A stretch of DNA of 46,787 bases from Lachnospiraceae bacterium (GTDB lineage: Bacteria; Bacillota; Clostridia; Lachnospirales; Lachnospiraceae): contig JALEPL010000030.1 of assembly GCA_022766245.1 (NCBI GenBank), positions 1 to 46,787 on the forward strand. Reading direction: 5' to 3'. The notes beneath the pieces were generated by a model. It worked only from the letters and a program-made list of their open reading frames with translations. It did no database searches and was not told the DNA's origin. A program made the translations under genes and the position numbers. Positions 34,093 through 41,670 of this stretch are shown piece by piece (within the stretch, counting starts at the first letter, position 1; every line of letters starts with the position of its first letter).

Positions 34093-36144
34093 TCACTTCT
34101 GTGTTTTCCAGTCAAGTACCGTAGTCTGTTCCGGCCGCTTTACAACGCCTCCCTGATTATCCAACCACTGAACAAAAAGGTCAAACCAGGACTTCTCCAA
34201 AATCTGTATATCCTCCGGATGCAAGGCTGCAATCTTATCCTCGGAAATGCCATATAATTTGTCACTCATGAATGCCACCCGATAGGTATGATCCGGTTCA
34301 AGCTCTGACCCATCCGGCAGTGTACAGCTTACAAGGCGTTGCCCTGCTGGCATCCATGGGGCAAATTCCACATTCAATCCCGATGCAATATAATACCATG
34401 TGTCAGATGTACCATTGGGGGTATCCATGCCACTCAGACAGTCTATAATCTGTTGTCCTGTCAAAGTGGCAGAAGCAATACTTTCCCCTTCCTCACTGAT
34501 TCGATCCGGTGCAATATTTCGAATTGCATAAGTATCCACCGGACCTGCAAACAAACGACAATTTGCCCCCTGATCCGTCACATTCACATACACCAGACCA
34601 ACATCCGCTCCCGTCACATCCCGGTATACCTGTCCCATCATCAGAGCAGTCTCCAGTCTTGTCAGGTTCTCCTGACAAGAACCATATTCTTCCGAGTCAT
34701 ACATACTCCCCCCGGACACCCACTGATCTCTGATGTCATCCCCGGCCTTGAGCCACTGTTCTACGGTTATCTGTCCGGTAAGCATATCCCGGGAAGTATC
34801 ACAAAGCTGTACCTCCACCTCACGGGTGAACAAACCTCCACCCACCAGTGTAAAGTCAGTAATAATACGACCCTCCCGGATTGTTTTCTGAATACCGGAA
34901 TTGAACTCATTCTCCCCGGGAGCAACTCCTTTAATATTAGAAATCTGCGCATTATCCTGACCAAAAATCCATTCCTGTGCCTCCGAACTGCAAATATACC
35001 CCAGAATATCCAACAACAATTCCTCCCGACCGGAATCCTGTGCCACAGAGCCATTGATGGCAATATAGTAACTGGGAATCGCATACAAATAATCACTGTT
35101 TTCCTCATCGCCAATCCAAAACGGCATCATAGCATACTCATGATCACTGTTTTTTATCTGTTCGTTGGTATATAGGTTCTGTGAGCCTAAAATCATTGCC
35201 GTAGAATGATACTGACAAAGCATAGGTAGCCGATAGCGCGGCATGTAATCCCAGTCATCCAGTCGCACCACTCCGTCATCCACCAGTTTCCTCATGGTAT
35301 CTGCCAGCGGTTCCATGTGTCCCACCATACTGCCCTCACCATTCTGATAAGCAGTGAGCCACTCTAGATTTGCCTGTCCGGAGAACACCTGGCGATAAAC
35401 ATATGGGTAAAACAGGCTCTGAAAAGAATCCGCATAGTAGAGCGATGGTCGAATTGCCCGCACGGGCACTTCTCTCTCTTCACCATCTATCTCTTCTACC
35501 GCAGTAAGACCTGCGTTGTCTATGGTATGAATCAACTCCACAAACTCTGTATAACTTTGGGGTACCTGCCATCCATTTTCCTCAAAAAGAGTCTGATCAT
35601 AGATGACACCATACACATTAGAAGGCCCGGGCACATAATATAGGCCGCCGTCAGACTGGACACACGTATCCAGCGAAGTGAGATAGAAATTATTGACAAA
35701 CTCCTGATCGGATAAATCCAGAAGATAATCCTCTACTTGATCTCCCAGGGATTGCAGTGTTCTGCTAAAAATCAAATCACACTCAGTTCCATTTTCCAGA
35801 TTTCCTTCCAAAAGAGACTGGGAATTATTCGCGCCATCGTGTACCATCACCACATCCACATCAGGGAAACGTTCTTCAATCGCAGTCTCGATTTCCTTGC
35901 CGTTATCCAGACCGTACTCGTAATGAATAGTAACCATTTCCTTGTCCTGATCCACCGGAGTCAAAGTAAGGATTTCATTTACCGCAGCACCCAGAGGCAG
36001 GGCATCCAATCTGCTTTCTATGGTTTCTTCCGTACTATCTTGTATTTTATTTCCATAATGACCTGCTTCTCTGGTACATCCGGTCAGGCAAAGAACACAA
36101 AGTCCTACTGCCACCATACGTTTCCGATGATTGCTCATTTTCAT
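34093..36144 (-). CDS. Lipoprotein: extracellular solute-binding domain fused to a 5'-nucleotidase C-terminal-like domain
   Basis: The signal peptide ends in the lipobox LTGC. The first two thirds resemble an ABC-type family 1 solute-binding protein, with CDLIFSRTLQSLGDQVEDYLLDLSD, YYVPGPSNVYGVIYDQTLFEENGW and ILGYICSSEAQEWIFG. The last 190 residues resemble the C-terminal domain of 5'-nucleotidases: ADVGLVYVNVTDQG, SATLTGQQIIDCLSG, ASGLNVEFAPWMPAGQRLVSCTL and DHTYRVAFMSDKLYG. The metallophosphatase domain that normally accompanies it is absent. No ABC permease is nearby; the partner is the hybrid kinase gene just downstream. A role as periplasmic-side ligand receptor for that kinase is likely but inferred. 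Of three close ATGs, 36144 has the best spacing from GGGAG. Confidence 0.75.
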   Translation of the reverse strand: MKMSNHRKRMVAVGLCVLCLTGCTREAGHYGNKIQDSTEETIESRLDALPLGAAVNEILTLTPVDQDKEMVTIHYEYGLDNGKEIETAIEERFPDVDVVMVHDGANNSQSLLEGNLENGTECDLIFSRTLQSLGDQVEDYLLDLSDQEFVNNFYLTSLDTCVQSDGGLYYVPGPSNVYGVIYDQTLFEENGWQVPQSYTEFVELIHTIDNAGLTAVEEIDGEEREVPVRAIRPSLYYADSFQSLFYPYVYRQVFSGQANLEWLTAYQNGEGSMVGHMEPLADTMRKLVDDGVVRLDDWDYMPRYRLPMLCQYHSTAMILGSQNLYTNEQIKNSDHEYAMMPFWIGDEENSDYLYAIPSYYIAINGSVAQDSGREELLLDILGYICSSEAQEWIFGQDNAQISNIKGVAPGENEFNSGIQKTIREGRIITDFTLVGGGLFTREVEVQLCDTSRDMLTGQITVEQWLKAGDDIRDQWVSGGSMYDSEEYGSCQENLTRLETALMMGQVYRDVTGADVGLVYVNVTDQGANCRLFAGPVDTYAIRNIAPDRISEEGESIASATLTGQQIIDCLSGMDTPNGTSDTWYYIASGLNVEFAPWMPAGQRLVSCTLPDGSELEPDHTYRVAFMSDKLYGISEDKIAALHPEDIQILEKSWFDLFVQWLDNQGGVVKRPEQTTVLDWKTQK

Positions 36145-36182
36145 ACTCATACACTCCCTTGTGCGAAATTTATGGTTTTTCT

Positions 36183-36506
36183 CTATTTTCTGCTTTCGAA
36201 TGGAAGCATGTCCAACTGCCTCACATCTCCATATACTTTTAAATGTCCATTCACATAGGCTGATCTGGCCGGCAGTTTCCCATTGATGATCTGTAGAATC
36301 ACCTCAGCCGACGTGACAATGATAATATCGCGGTCATAGTATTCATACGGCTCCACATTGATTTTTCCATCGGAGATTTCCAGATAAAATGCCCCTTCCG
36401 CTTCCCCAACTACATTAAACTGAAAGGCTACATGACCGACTGTTTTACTTACCATTGCATTTTTCGCTGCATCTCTAACCATTTCTACTAATTCGTAATA
36501 TGTCAT
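36183..36506 (-). CDS. SCP2 (sterol carrier protein-like) domain protein
   Basis: A 107-residue single-domain protein. The pattern AFQFNVVGEAEGAFYLEISDGKINVEPYEYYDRDIIIVTSAEVILQIINGK resembles the SCP2/lipid-transfer fold, a hydrophobic-pocket domain found alone in many clostridia. ATG 36506 lies behind AAGGAGGG with the right spacing; a longer frame to 36533 would start inside the structured repeat. No partner is evident: the next gene upstream is a glycosyltransferase and a three-way-junction inverted repeat lies in between. The ligand and function are unknown. Confidence 0.7.
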   Translation of the reverse strand: MTYYELVEMVRDAAKNAMVSKTVGHVAFQFNVVGEAEGAFYLEISDGKINVEPYEYYDRDIIIVTSAEVILQIINGKLPARSAYVNGHLKVYGDVRQLDMLPFESRK

Positions 36507-36527
36507 ATGAATCCCTCCTTTGTATAT

Positions 36528-36607
36528 TGGCATGAGGTGTCACCGCAGGTGACGTATACGCCCTCAAAGGTCGCTCTGCGCTGCTTTGAGGACAAAACCT
36601 GATGCCA
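36528..36607. repeat. Three-way-junction inverted repeat upstream of the SCP2 gene
   Basis: The outer stem pairs TGGCATGAGGT (36528-36538) with ACCTGATGCCA (36597-36607), 10 of 11. Inside are a perfect GTCACC/GGTGAC hairpin (36539-36553) and a perfect 8-bp CCTCAAAG/CTTTGAGG hairpin (36562-36591). It ends eight bases before the SCP2 ribosome site. It could be a dispersed palindromic repeat or a structured leader RNA. I saw no second copy in this window. Confidence 0.6.
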
Positions 36608-36645
36608 GTTTTTCAGTTTAGACTTTACATCACCACGTATTGACT

Positions 36646-37581
36646 CTATATATCTTTCTCATTAATGATATAAATAGGCCGATTTTTGGATTCCAGATAT
36701 GTCTTTGCCATATACTGTCCCAAAATACCCATACAAAACAATTGAATCCCCGAAACAAAAATAACAATACATGCAAGGCTTGGCCATCCTGCAACGGGAT
36801 CTCCAAATACCAGTGTCTTAACAATTATCACGATAATCATGATAAAGGCAATCATGAAAAACAGAAGTCCCACATAAGATGAAAATGTCAGCGGAACTGT
36901 TGAAAATGCAACAATCCCGTCGAATGCATAATGAAACAGCTTCCATATGGACCATTTGGTCTCACCGGCTACCCGTTCCACATTTTCATATTCCAGCCAC
37001 TTCTTTTTAAATCCGACCCAACCAAAAATTCCTTTTGAAAAACGATTATACTCTTTCATGGATACAATAGCGTCCACAACTTTTCGATTCATAAACTGAA
37101 AATCCCTGGCACCATCCACAATATCCGCTTTAGAAATTTTATTGATGATTTTATAAAATAGTCGTGCACACAAGGATCGGATAATCGGTTCTCCCTTTCG
37201 ACTCACTCTTCTACATCTGACACAATCATAATTTTCTTCCGCAATCAGCCGATACATTTCAGGAAGCAAGGCAGGTGGATCCTGAAGATCACAATCCATA
37301 ATTGCCACATATTCTCCTGACGCATATTCTAATCCCGCATAAATAGCTGCCTCTTTTCCAAAATTTCTGGAAAAAGACAGATAGTGAACATGAGGATTCT
37401 GTTCTTGCAGCTTTTTAATTTTCTCCAGAGTAGAATCCTGCGAGCCATCATCAACAAACAAATAATCCACTTCTAACTCTGATATTTCCCGAATCACTTT
37501 TTCTGTTTCCGTGAAAAAAAGATCTATCGTTTTTTCCTCATTGTATACAGGAACTACTATATTTAAAGTTTCTTTGTCCAT
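36646..37581 (-). CDS. Family 2 glycosyltransferase, polyprenyl-phosphate type, membrane-anchored
   Basis: A GT2 enzyme of the dolichol/undecaprenyl-phosphate glycosyltransferase type (GtrB/CsbB/YkcC-like), 311 residues. The N-terminal GT-A fold starts NIVVPVYNEEKTID, with DYLFVDDGSQDST and the metal-binding DXD-type MDCDLQDPP. SFSRNFGKEAAIYAGL and a QFMNRKVVDAI segment follow. Two C-terminal membrane helices (about 235-260 and 268-290) are typical. It probably transfers a sugar from a nucleotide donor to undecaprenyl phosphate for cell-surface modification. AAGGAAGG precedes the ATG. It has its own promoter and no neighbouring flippase, so the acceptor is unclear. Confidence 0.88.
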   Translation of the reverse strand: MDKETLNIVVPVYNEEKTIDLFFTETEKVIREISELEVDYLFVDDGSQDSTLEKIKKLQEQNPHVHYLSFSRNFGKEAAIYAGLEYASGEYVAIMDCDLQDPPALLPEMYRLIAEENYDCVRCRRVSRKGEPIIRSLCARLFYKIINKISKADIVDGARDFQFMNRKVVDAIVSMKEYNRFSKGIFGWVGFKKKWLEYENVERVAGETKWSIWKLFHYAFDGIVAFSTVPLTFSSYVGLLFFMIAFIMIIVIIVKTLVFGDPVAGWPSLACIVIFVSGIQLFCMGILGQYMAKTYLESKNRPIYIINEKDI

Positions 37582-37633
37582 GGAAAGCCTTCCTTTTTCT
37601 CTTTTAACTAAAAAAGGATTTTTTATTAGCTAC

Positions 37634-37662
37634 ATTTTATCATCCTTACCAAATATTATCAA
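37634..37662 (-). promoter_or_regulatory. Promoter of the glycosyltransferase gene
   Basis: TTGATA (37662-37657), 17 bases and TAAAAT (37639-37634) on the minus strand, about 50 bases before the ATG. Confidence 0.6.
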
Positions 37663-37752
37663 CCAGAACCCCGATATGCGATTTCGTTTTACGAAATTTC
37701 CTCTGTATTTATTTCATATTTCGACAATTTTTTTAGTTGTTAGATCTATGAT

Positions 37753-38547
37753 CTATTCCACCAAATACTTTTTCACTAGTGCTTCCATTATTTCTGAATT
37801 CAATAATGTCTCCTCAGTCTCGAAAGTCAATATCAACCTATCTCCTGGAAATATCCCATTTTTCTCATAGGCCTCAATTTTCTTAATTGCATTCTGCGCA
37901 TAGACAGGATTATCCATCATGCCGTCATGCTCCCAATATATCTCCTGCCCCGCTTTCTTCGATAAAAAGGTAAAATCCGGATACACGATACCGAAGCCTT
38001 CTAAATACAGCGGACACTCATATTTGTACGATACATTGCAATATGTAAAATAATCCGCAAGTATTTTTTCCGATTTCGAACGGACGCGCTCCCCTTTTTG
38101 CGTATATATTTCCTTATTGTTATCTTTAAATTCCTTTCCCTTATACTCCGTTTCATACCAATCCTTTAATTTGTCTTCCCACAAAGGTTCTATTGGCTTT
38201 ATCAATTGACGTCTTCCTATATGTTCCGCATAATAGCATTTTTCTATTTCATTGTCTGAATAATCTTTGATAAATCGGGATATCTGCGACAGTCTTTTTC
38301 TTGCTAATTGATATATTTTTTTATCATATTCTTTTTGCGCAAGCTTTTCTGCTATTTCCATATCCTTCTTTTTTATGTATGTCCCATCCATGTTACCATC
38401 TGTGCAGTGGTAATATCTGATATGCTTCTTATCTACCGATATACGTAATCCACCATCCGGTGTATCGATCAATTGCTCCCTTACTTTCTTTACTATTGTT
38501 TCTAAATGCTTTTGTTCATCCATAAGCATTTGCTTTAATCCTGTCAT
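37753..38547 (-). CDS. PD-(D/E)XK nuclease-like protein of unknown role
   Basis: A 264-residue soluble protein. The N-terminal half is helical and Lys/Glu-rich (about 1-110). The C-terminal half holds a restriction-like core: an Glu in VRSKSEKILADYF, PDFTF (the PD motif), then QEIYWEHDG. In a canonical site the last element would be E-x-K; here it reads W-E-H, so activity is uncertain or the motif is a variant. NGIFPGDRLILTFE follows. The gene is AT-rich compared with its neighbours, which hints at acquisition. AGGGGG lies before the ATG. Upstream are a full family A element and a seven-unit dyad array. It could be an orphan nuclease or a nucleic-acid-binding protein; I cannot assign a function. 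Confidence 0.6.
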   Translation of the reverse strand: MTGLKQMLMDEQKHLETIVKKVREQLIDTPDGGLRISVDKKHIRYYHCTDGNMDGTYIKKKDMEIAEKLAQKEYDKKIYQLARKRLSQISRFIKDYSDNEIEKCYYAEHIGRRQLIKPIEPLWEDKLKDWYETEYKGKEFKDNNKEIYTQKGERVRSKSEKILADYFTYCNVSYKYECPLYLEGFGIVYPDFTFLSKKAGQEIYWEHDGMMDNPVYAQNAIKKIEAYEKNGIFPGDRLILTFETEETLLNSEIMEALVKKYLVE

Positions 38548-38579
38548 TTGTAATCCCCCTATTTTATTTAAAAATCTTT

Positions 38580-38709
38580 GAATCTGTTCAGAACAGGCCG
38601 AATCACTTGCTGATGAGGCCGTAAGAACATGATTCAGGTGTGAGCCCCCATCGGCCAGCCGATTTTAGTAGGTTTGCGAATCGTATCTGCGAAGGCACTG
38701 AACAGATAC
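38580..38709. mobile_element. Full family A element (130 bp)
   Basis: Ends GAATCTGTTCAG and CTGAACAGATAC are inverted repeats (11 of 12). The interior holds all segments seen in the partial copies at 10413, 20311, 29588 and 30755. It has no ORF. It sits 32 bases upstream of the nuclease-like gene. Confidence 0.85.
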
Positions 38710-38740
38710 AAATCTTTTCAATGATACTTTCCAAAATATA

Positions 38741-39149
38741 TTGACTTTATTGGAGTAATTGGAAACAAAGTCATATTTCTCACACCCCATTTAAGTTTTC
38801 GTATGACTCTATATTACTTTTTCATATTTGAGTCATATTCTGGTATCCTCCATTTGCTTCTCGTATGACTTGATATGCATTTTTCTTATTCAAGTCATAC
38901 TCTTCCTACAGTGCCATCTGATTTACTTTTGACTTTATTCCACCCTTCTTATGCTCAGGTCATATTTCTAATAGCCGCATCTAATTTCCTTTTGACTTTA
39001 TTCCCCCTTTTCATGCTCAGGTCATATTTCTAATAGCTCCATCTCATTTCTTTTTGACTTTATTCCCCCTTTTCATACTCAGGTCATATTTCTAATAGCT
39101 TCATCTAATCTTCTTTTGACTTTACACTTTTTTTCATTATTAAGTCATA
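38741..39149. repeat. Tandem array of seven 62-64 bp units, each an inverted repeat
   Basis: Each unit has a left half TGACTT and a right half AAGTCATA (or AGGTCATA) about 28 bases apart. Left halves start near 38743, 38805, 38867, 38931, 38994, 39056 and 39118. Unit 3 has a perfect 10-bp pair TATGACTTGA/TCAAGTCATA. Units 4-6 are nearly identical (TTATTCCCCCTTTTCATGCTC and TCTAATAGC linkers), while outer units are diverged. The period is close to six helical turns. No ORF runs through it. The surrounding 38.55-39.55 kb holds only this, two mobile elements and the rpsI terminator. Confidence 0.85.
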
Positions 39150-39330
39150 TTTGATATCCACATTCATAGAAATCTAATGACCCACTGTCTTTTATATAAA
39201 TATTGAATTATTGGATCTGTTCAACAGGCAAGCACAAATCCATTAACATAACAAATTTCGTATGACTTTATGATCATAACTATGAAAGTACTGAATTGTC
39301 ATGAATAATTAGTTTAAATATAAATATGGA

Positions 39331-39441
39331 GTAACGATTCAGAGCCAAGGCATTTTTCGAAATTTCTTTGGCAAAGTAATCACATTCGCCAAAAGTAAGC
39401 TACGAGGCAGCGATTTTACGAATAGGGTTATTAATAGTTAC
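39331..39441. mobile_element. Diverged family B element (111 bp)
   Basis: The left end GTAACGATTCAGAGCCAAGGC and the right end TTAATAGTTAC resemble family B ends, and the interior shares TTTCTTTGGCAAAGTAATCACAT and GAGGCAGCGATTTTACGAAT-like segments with the copies near rplM. The right terminal repeat is eroded. It lies beyond the rpsI terminator. Confidence 0.7.
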
Positions 39442-39490
39442 AATATGGAAATAATCTCATGTAATTTCATGTTAATTGAATAATAGATTT

Positions 39491-39524
39491 AAAAAAGATC
39501 CCGGAAACATAATGTCTCCGGGAT
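39491..39524 (-). terminator. Terminator of the rplM-rpsI operon
   Basis: On the minus strand ATCCCGGAGACAT (39524-39512) pairs with ATGTTTCCGGGAT (39510-39498), with G-U at one position. One base and six T (39496-39491) follow. Confidence 0.85.
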
Positions 39525-39555
39525 ATAGATTTTGAAAAGATGTGTACATACACAA

Positions 39556-39948
39556 TTATCTCTTTGAGAACTGAGGTGCGCGACGAGCTGCTTTCAAGCC
39601 GTACTTCTTTCTCTCCTTCATACGAGGATCTCTGGTCAGGTAACCTGCCTTCTTTAAGATCGGTCTGTAATCAGCGTCTACATTTAACAAAGCTCTTGCG
39701 ATACCATGTCTGATAGCGCCTGCCTGTCCGGTGTATCCACCGCCCTTAACGTTTACTAATACGTCAAACTTATCTGCAGTCTCAGTTGCAACTAAAGGCT
39801 GACGAACGATAACTTTTAAAGTCTCTAAGCCAAGATACTCATCGATATCTCTTTTATTAATGGTGATCTTACCTGTACCTGGTACTAAATATACTCTGGC
39901 AACAGATGATTTTCTTCTTCCTGTTCCGTAATACTTTGTATTAGCCAA
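39556..39948 (-). CDS. rpsI: 30S ribosomal protein S9
   Basis: Small-subunit protein near the decoding site, 130 residues. It starts [20 protein letters not shown] and ends in the invariant basic tail [17 protein letters not shown], whose last Arg contacts P-site tRNA. The internal [19 protein letters not shown] motif is present. It follows rplM by 16 bases in the usual rplM-rpsI operon. Confidence 0.98.
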   Translation of the reverse strand: MANTKYYGTGRRKSSVARVYLVPGTGKITINKRDIDEYLGLETLKVIVRQPLVATETADKFDVLVNVKGGGYTGQAGAIRHGIARALLNVDADYRPILKKAGYLTRDPRMKERKKYGLKAARRAPQFSKR

Positions 39949-39964
39949 TGTTCTTTACCTCCTA

Positions 39965-40393
39965 TTAAAATGTTAATGTCTCAGGCTTCTGAGCTGCATG
40001 CTTGTGATCCGGTCCTGCGTATACGAATAACTTTGTATACATCTCTCTTCCTAAAGGTCCCTTCGGAAGCATTCCCTTCACTGCATTCTCGATCACACGC
40101 TCAGGATGCTTTGCTAACATTTCCTTTAAAGTAGTCTCCTTCATACCGCCTACATAGTCGGAATGATGGTAATAGATCTTCTGGTCTAATTTCTTACCTG
40201 TAACTTTAATCTTCTCTGCATTTACTACGATTACATAATCACCTGTGTCGATGTGCGGTGTGAAGATTGCCTTATTCTTTCCTCTTAATACCTTAGCAAC
40301 CTCTGCTGCTAAACGTCCTAATGTCTGTCCCTCAGCGTCTACTACATACCACTTACGCTCGATGGTAGCCGGGCTAGCCATAAAAGTTTTCAT
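39965..40393 (-). CDS. rplM: 50S ribosomal protein L13
   Basis: Large-subunit assembly protein of normal length (142 residues), with [45 protein letters not shown] and [27 protein letters not shown] precedes the ATG. The operon promoter lies about 340 bases upstream, and the long leader contains a 153-bp family B element. Confidence 0.98.
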   Translation of the reverse strand: MKTFMASPATIERKWYVVDAEGQTLGRLAAEVAKVLRGKNKAIFTPHIDTGDYVIVVNAEKIKVTGKKLDQKIYYHHSDYVGGMKETTLKEMLAKHPERVIENAVKGMLPKGPLGREMYTKLFVYAGPDHKHAAQKPETLTF

Positions 40394-40512
40394 TGATTTA
40401 CCTCCTTGTGTTGGTTCACTTCATATTGGACTCTACAGTTCCAAATGTATCTGCGGATTCTCTCATCATGCGTAATGTCCGGACGCATCATGCTCGATAT
40501 CCTTTGTTACCT
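40394..40512 (-). promoter_or_regulatory. Untranslated leader just before rplM
   Basis: This segment contains an ATGCGT/ACGCAT hairpin-like pair near 40470-40490 and a GGAC/GTCC pair closer to the gene. L13 leaders that bind the protein for autoregulation are known in Bacillales. A counterpart here is possible, but I cannot match the known structure. Confidence 0.25.
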
Positions 40513-40665
40513 GTAACTATTCAGAGCCAAGACAATTTTCATAAAATTGCGAATCATGCTTGCATGAATGAGCGCATTTTTGAAAATTTCTTTGGCGAAG
40601 TAACCACATGAGCAAAAAGGAAGCTGCAAAGCAGCGGTTTTGCGAATGAGGTTCTGAATAGTTAC
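40513..40665. mobile_element. Family B element (153 bp), copy in the rplM leader
   Basis: Perfect ends GTAACTATTCAG and CTGAATAGTTAC. The interior includes the pair GCTGCAAAGCAGC, able to form a small stem, and ATGAGCAAAAAGGAAG. Nearly identical to the copy at 40775-40927. It is transcribed as part of the rplM-rpsI message. Confidence 0.88.
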
Positions 40666-40736
40666 TGTTACTTTATAGTCGAAATGTCGCTCCGGGGCTT
40701 TTGGATTGACATTCTTACACTATGTCAGACTTTAGT

Positions 40737-40765
40737 ATTATAGTACACGACCCCATGTGTGTCAA
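40737..40765 (-). promoter_or_regulatory. Consensus promoter of rplM-rpsI
   Basis: TTGACA (40765-40760), 17 bases and TATAAT (40742-40737) on the minus strand, an exact sigma-A consensus as expected for ribosomal protein genes. A TGACAT/ATGTCA dyad (40707-40727) lies just after the predicted start. Confidence 0.9.
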
Positions 40766-40774
40766 GATTTTTTT

Positions 40775-40927
40775 GTAACTATTCAGAGCCAAGGCAATTT
40801 TCATAAAATTGCGAATCATGCTTGCATGATTGAGCGTATTTCTGAAATTTTCTTTGGCAAGATGACCACATGAGCAAAAAGGAAGCTGCAAAGCAGCGAT
40901 TTTGCGAATGGGGTTCTGAATAGTTAC
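40775..40927. mobile_element. Family B element (153 bp), copy upstream of the rplM promoter
   Basis: Perfect ends GTAACTATTCAG and CTGAATAGTTAC, same orientation as the copy at 40513. It begins nine bases upstream of the rplM -35 and ends five bases beyond the truA stop, so it fills the space between the two operons. Confidence 0.88.
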
Positions 40928-40932
40928 TTTTG

Positions 40933-41670
40933 TTATATATATTCAATCCCAATCATCGTCAGGCCATGGGCCGGTGCCGTGGGGCCTGCCGCACTGCGGT
41001 CACAGGCTGCCAATATAGCCGGAATATCCTCTGGTTGCCGTTCTCCCCTTCCTACTTGAAGTAAGGTTCCGGCTATGATTCGTACCATATTATATAAAAA
41101 TCCACTGCCCGTCACGTGAATAGTAATGATGTCATCTTTTTGCTCCACCGTCAGATTGTATATGGTGCGCACTGTGGTCTCCACCACCGCTGCGGTAGCG
41201 CAAAAGCTTTTGAAATCGTGCTCGCCTACCAGATAATCCGCCGCCTGCTGCATCCGCTCCACATCCAGTTTCCTGTAATGAAAATAGGTGTCCAGCCGGC
41301 GACAGGGCATGGGAAACTCACGGTTCAAAATGCGGTACTCGTAAGTTTTCCTGCTGTCGCAGTGCCTGGGATGAAAGTCCGGTGCCACCTCTTTGGAACA
41401 CTGCACCACAATATCCTCCGGCAGACGCTGATTCAGCGCATATGATATCTTTTCCGCCGGAATACGGCTCTCCGTATCAAACACGGCTACGTTTCCATAA
41501 GAATGAACTCCTGCATCGGTACGGGAGGCACCGGTGACTGTGATCGGCTCCTGTAAAAGCTCCGACAACTTTTCATTTAACACCCCTTCGATGGTGATGC
41601 CATTGGGCTGCACCTGCCAGCCATGATAGGCTGTGCCGTCGTAGGCCACCACCAGCATTACCCGCTTCAT
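40933..41670 (-). CDS. truA: tRNA pseudouridine(38-40) synthase
   Basis: Isomerises uridines 38-40 in the tRNA anticodon arm. The catalytic Asp is in ASRTDAGVHS, preceded by VAYDGTAYHGWQ and followed by KTYEYRIL and GSGFLYNMVRIIAGTLLQVG. ATG 41670 overlaps the ecfT stop by four bases (ATGA) and has GGGGA upstream, so I use it rather than the longer frame from 41694. This gives 245 residues, normal for TruA. It follows the ECF genes as in many Firmicutes. Confidence 0.96.
   Translation of the reverse strand: MKRVMLVVAYDGTAYHGWQVQPNGITIEGVLNEKLSELLQEPITVTGASRTDAGVHSYGNVAVFDTESRIPAEKISYALNQRLPEDIVVQCSKEVAPDFHPRHCDSRKTYEYRILNREFPMPCRRLDTYFHYRKLDVERMQQAADYLVGEHDFKSFCATAAVVETTVRTIYNLTVEQKDDIITIHVTGSGFLYNMVRIIAGTLLQVGRGERQPEDIPAILAACDRSAAGPTAPAHGLTMIGIEYI

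Noticed and set aside
34339-35175. 278-codon plus-strand ORF
   Set aside because: Antisense shadow of the solute-binding fusion gene.
36528-36607. Known riboswitch class
   Set aside because: The junction does not carry the conserved bases of the riboswitch classes I can recall, and the downstream SCP2-like gene gives no metabolite clue.
38741-39149. CRISPR array
   Set aside because: The units are about 62 bp tandem repeats with similar sequence throughout. There are no short identical repeats separated by unique spacers and no cas genes nearby.
39160-39300. Eighth unit of the dyad array near 39261
   Set aside because: TATGACTTT is present, but no matching right half lies at the expected distance and the 62-bp phase is lost.
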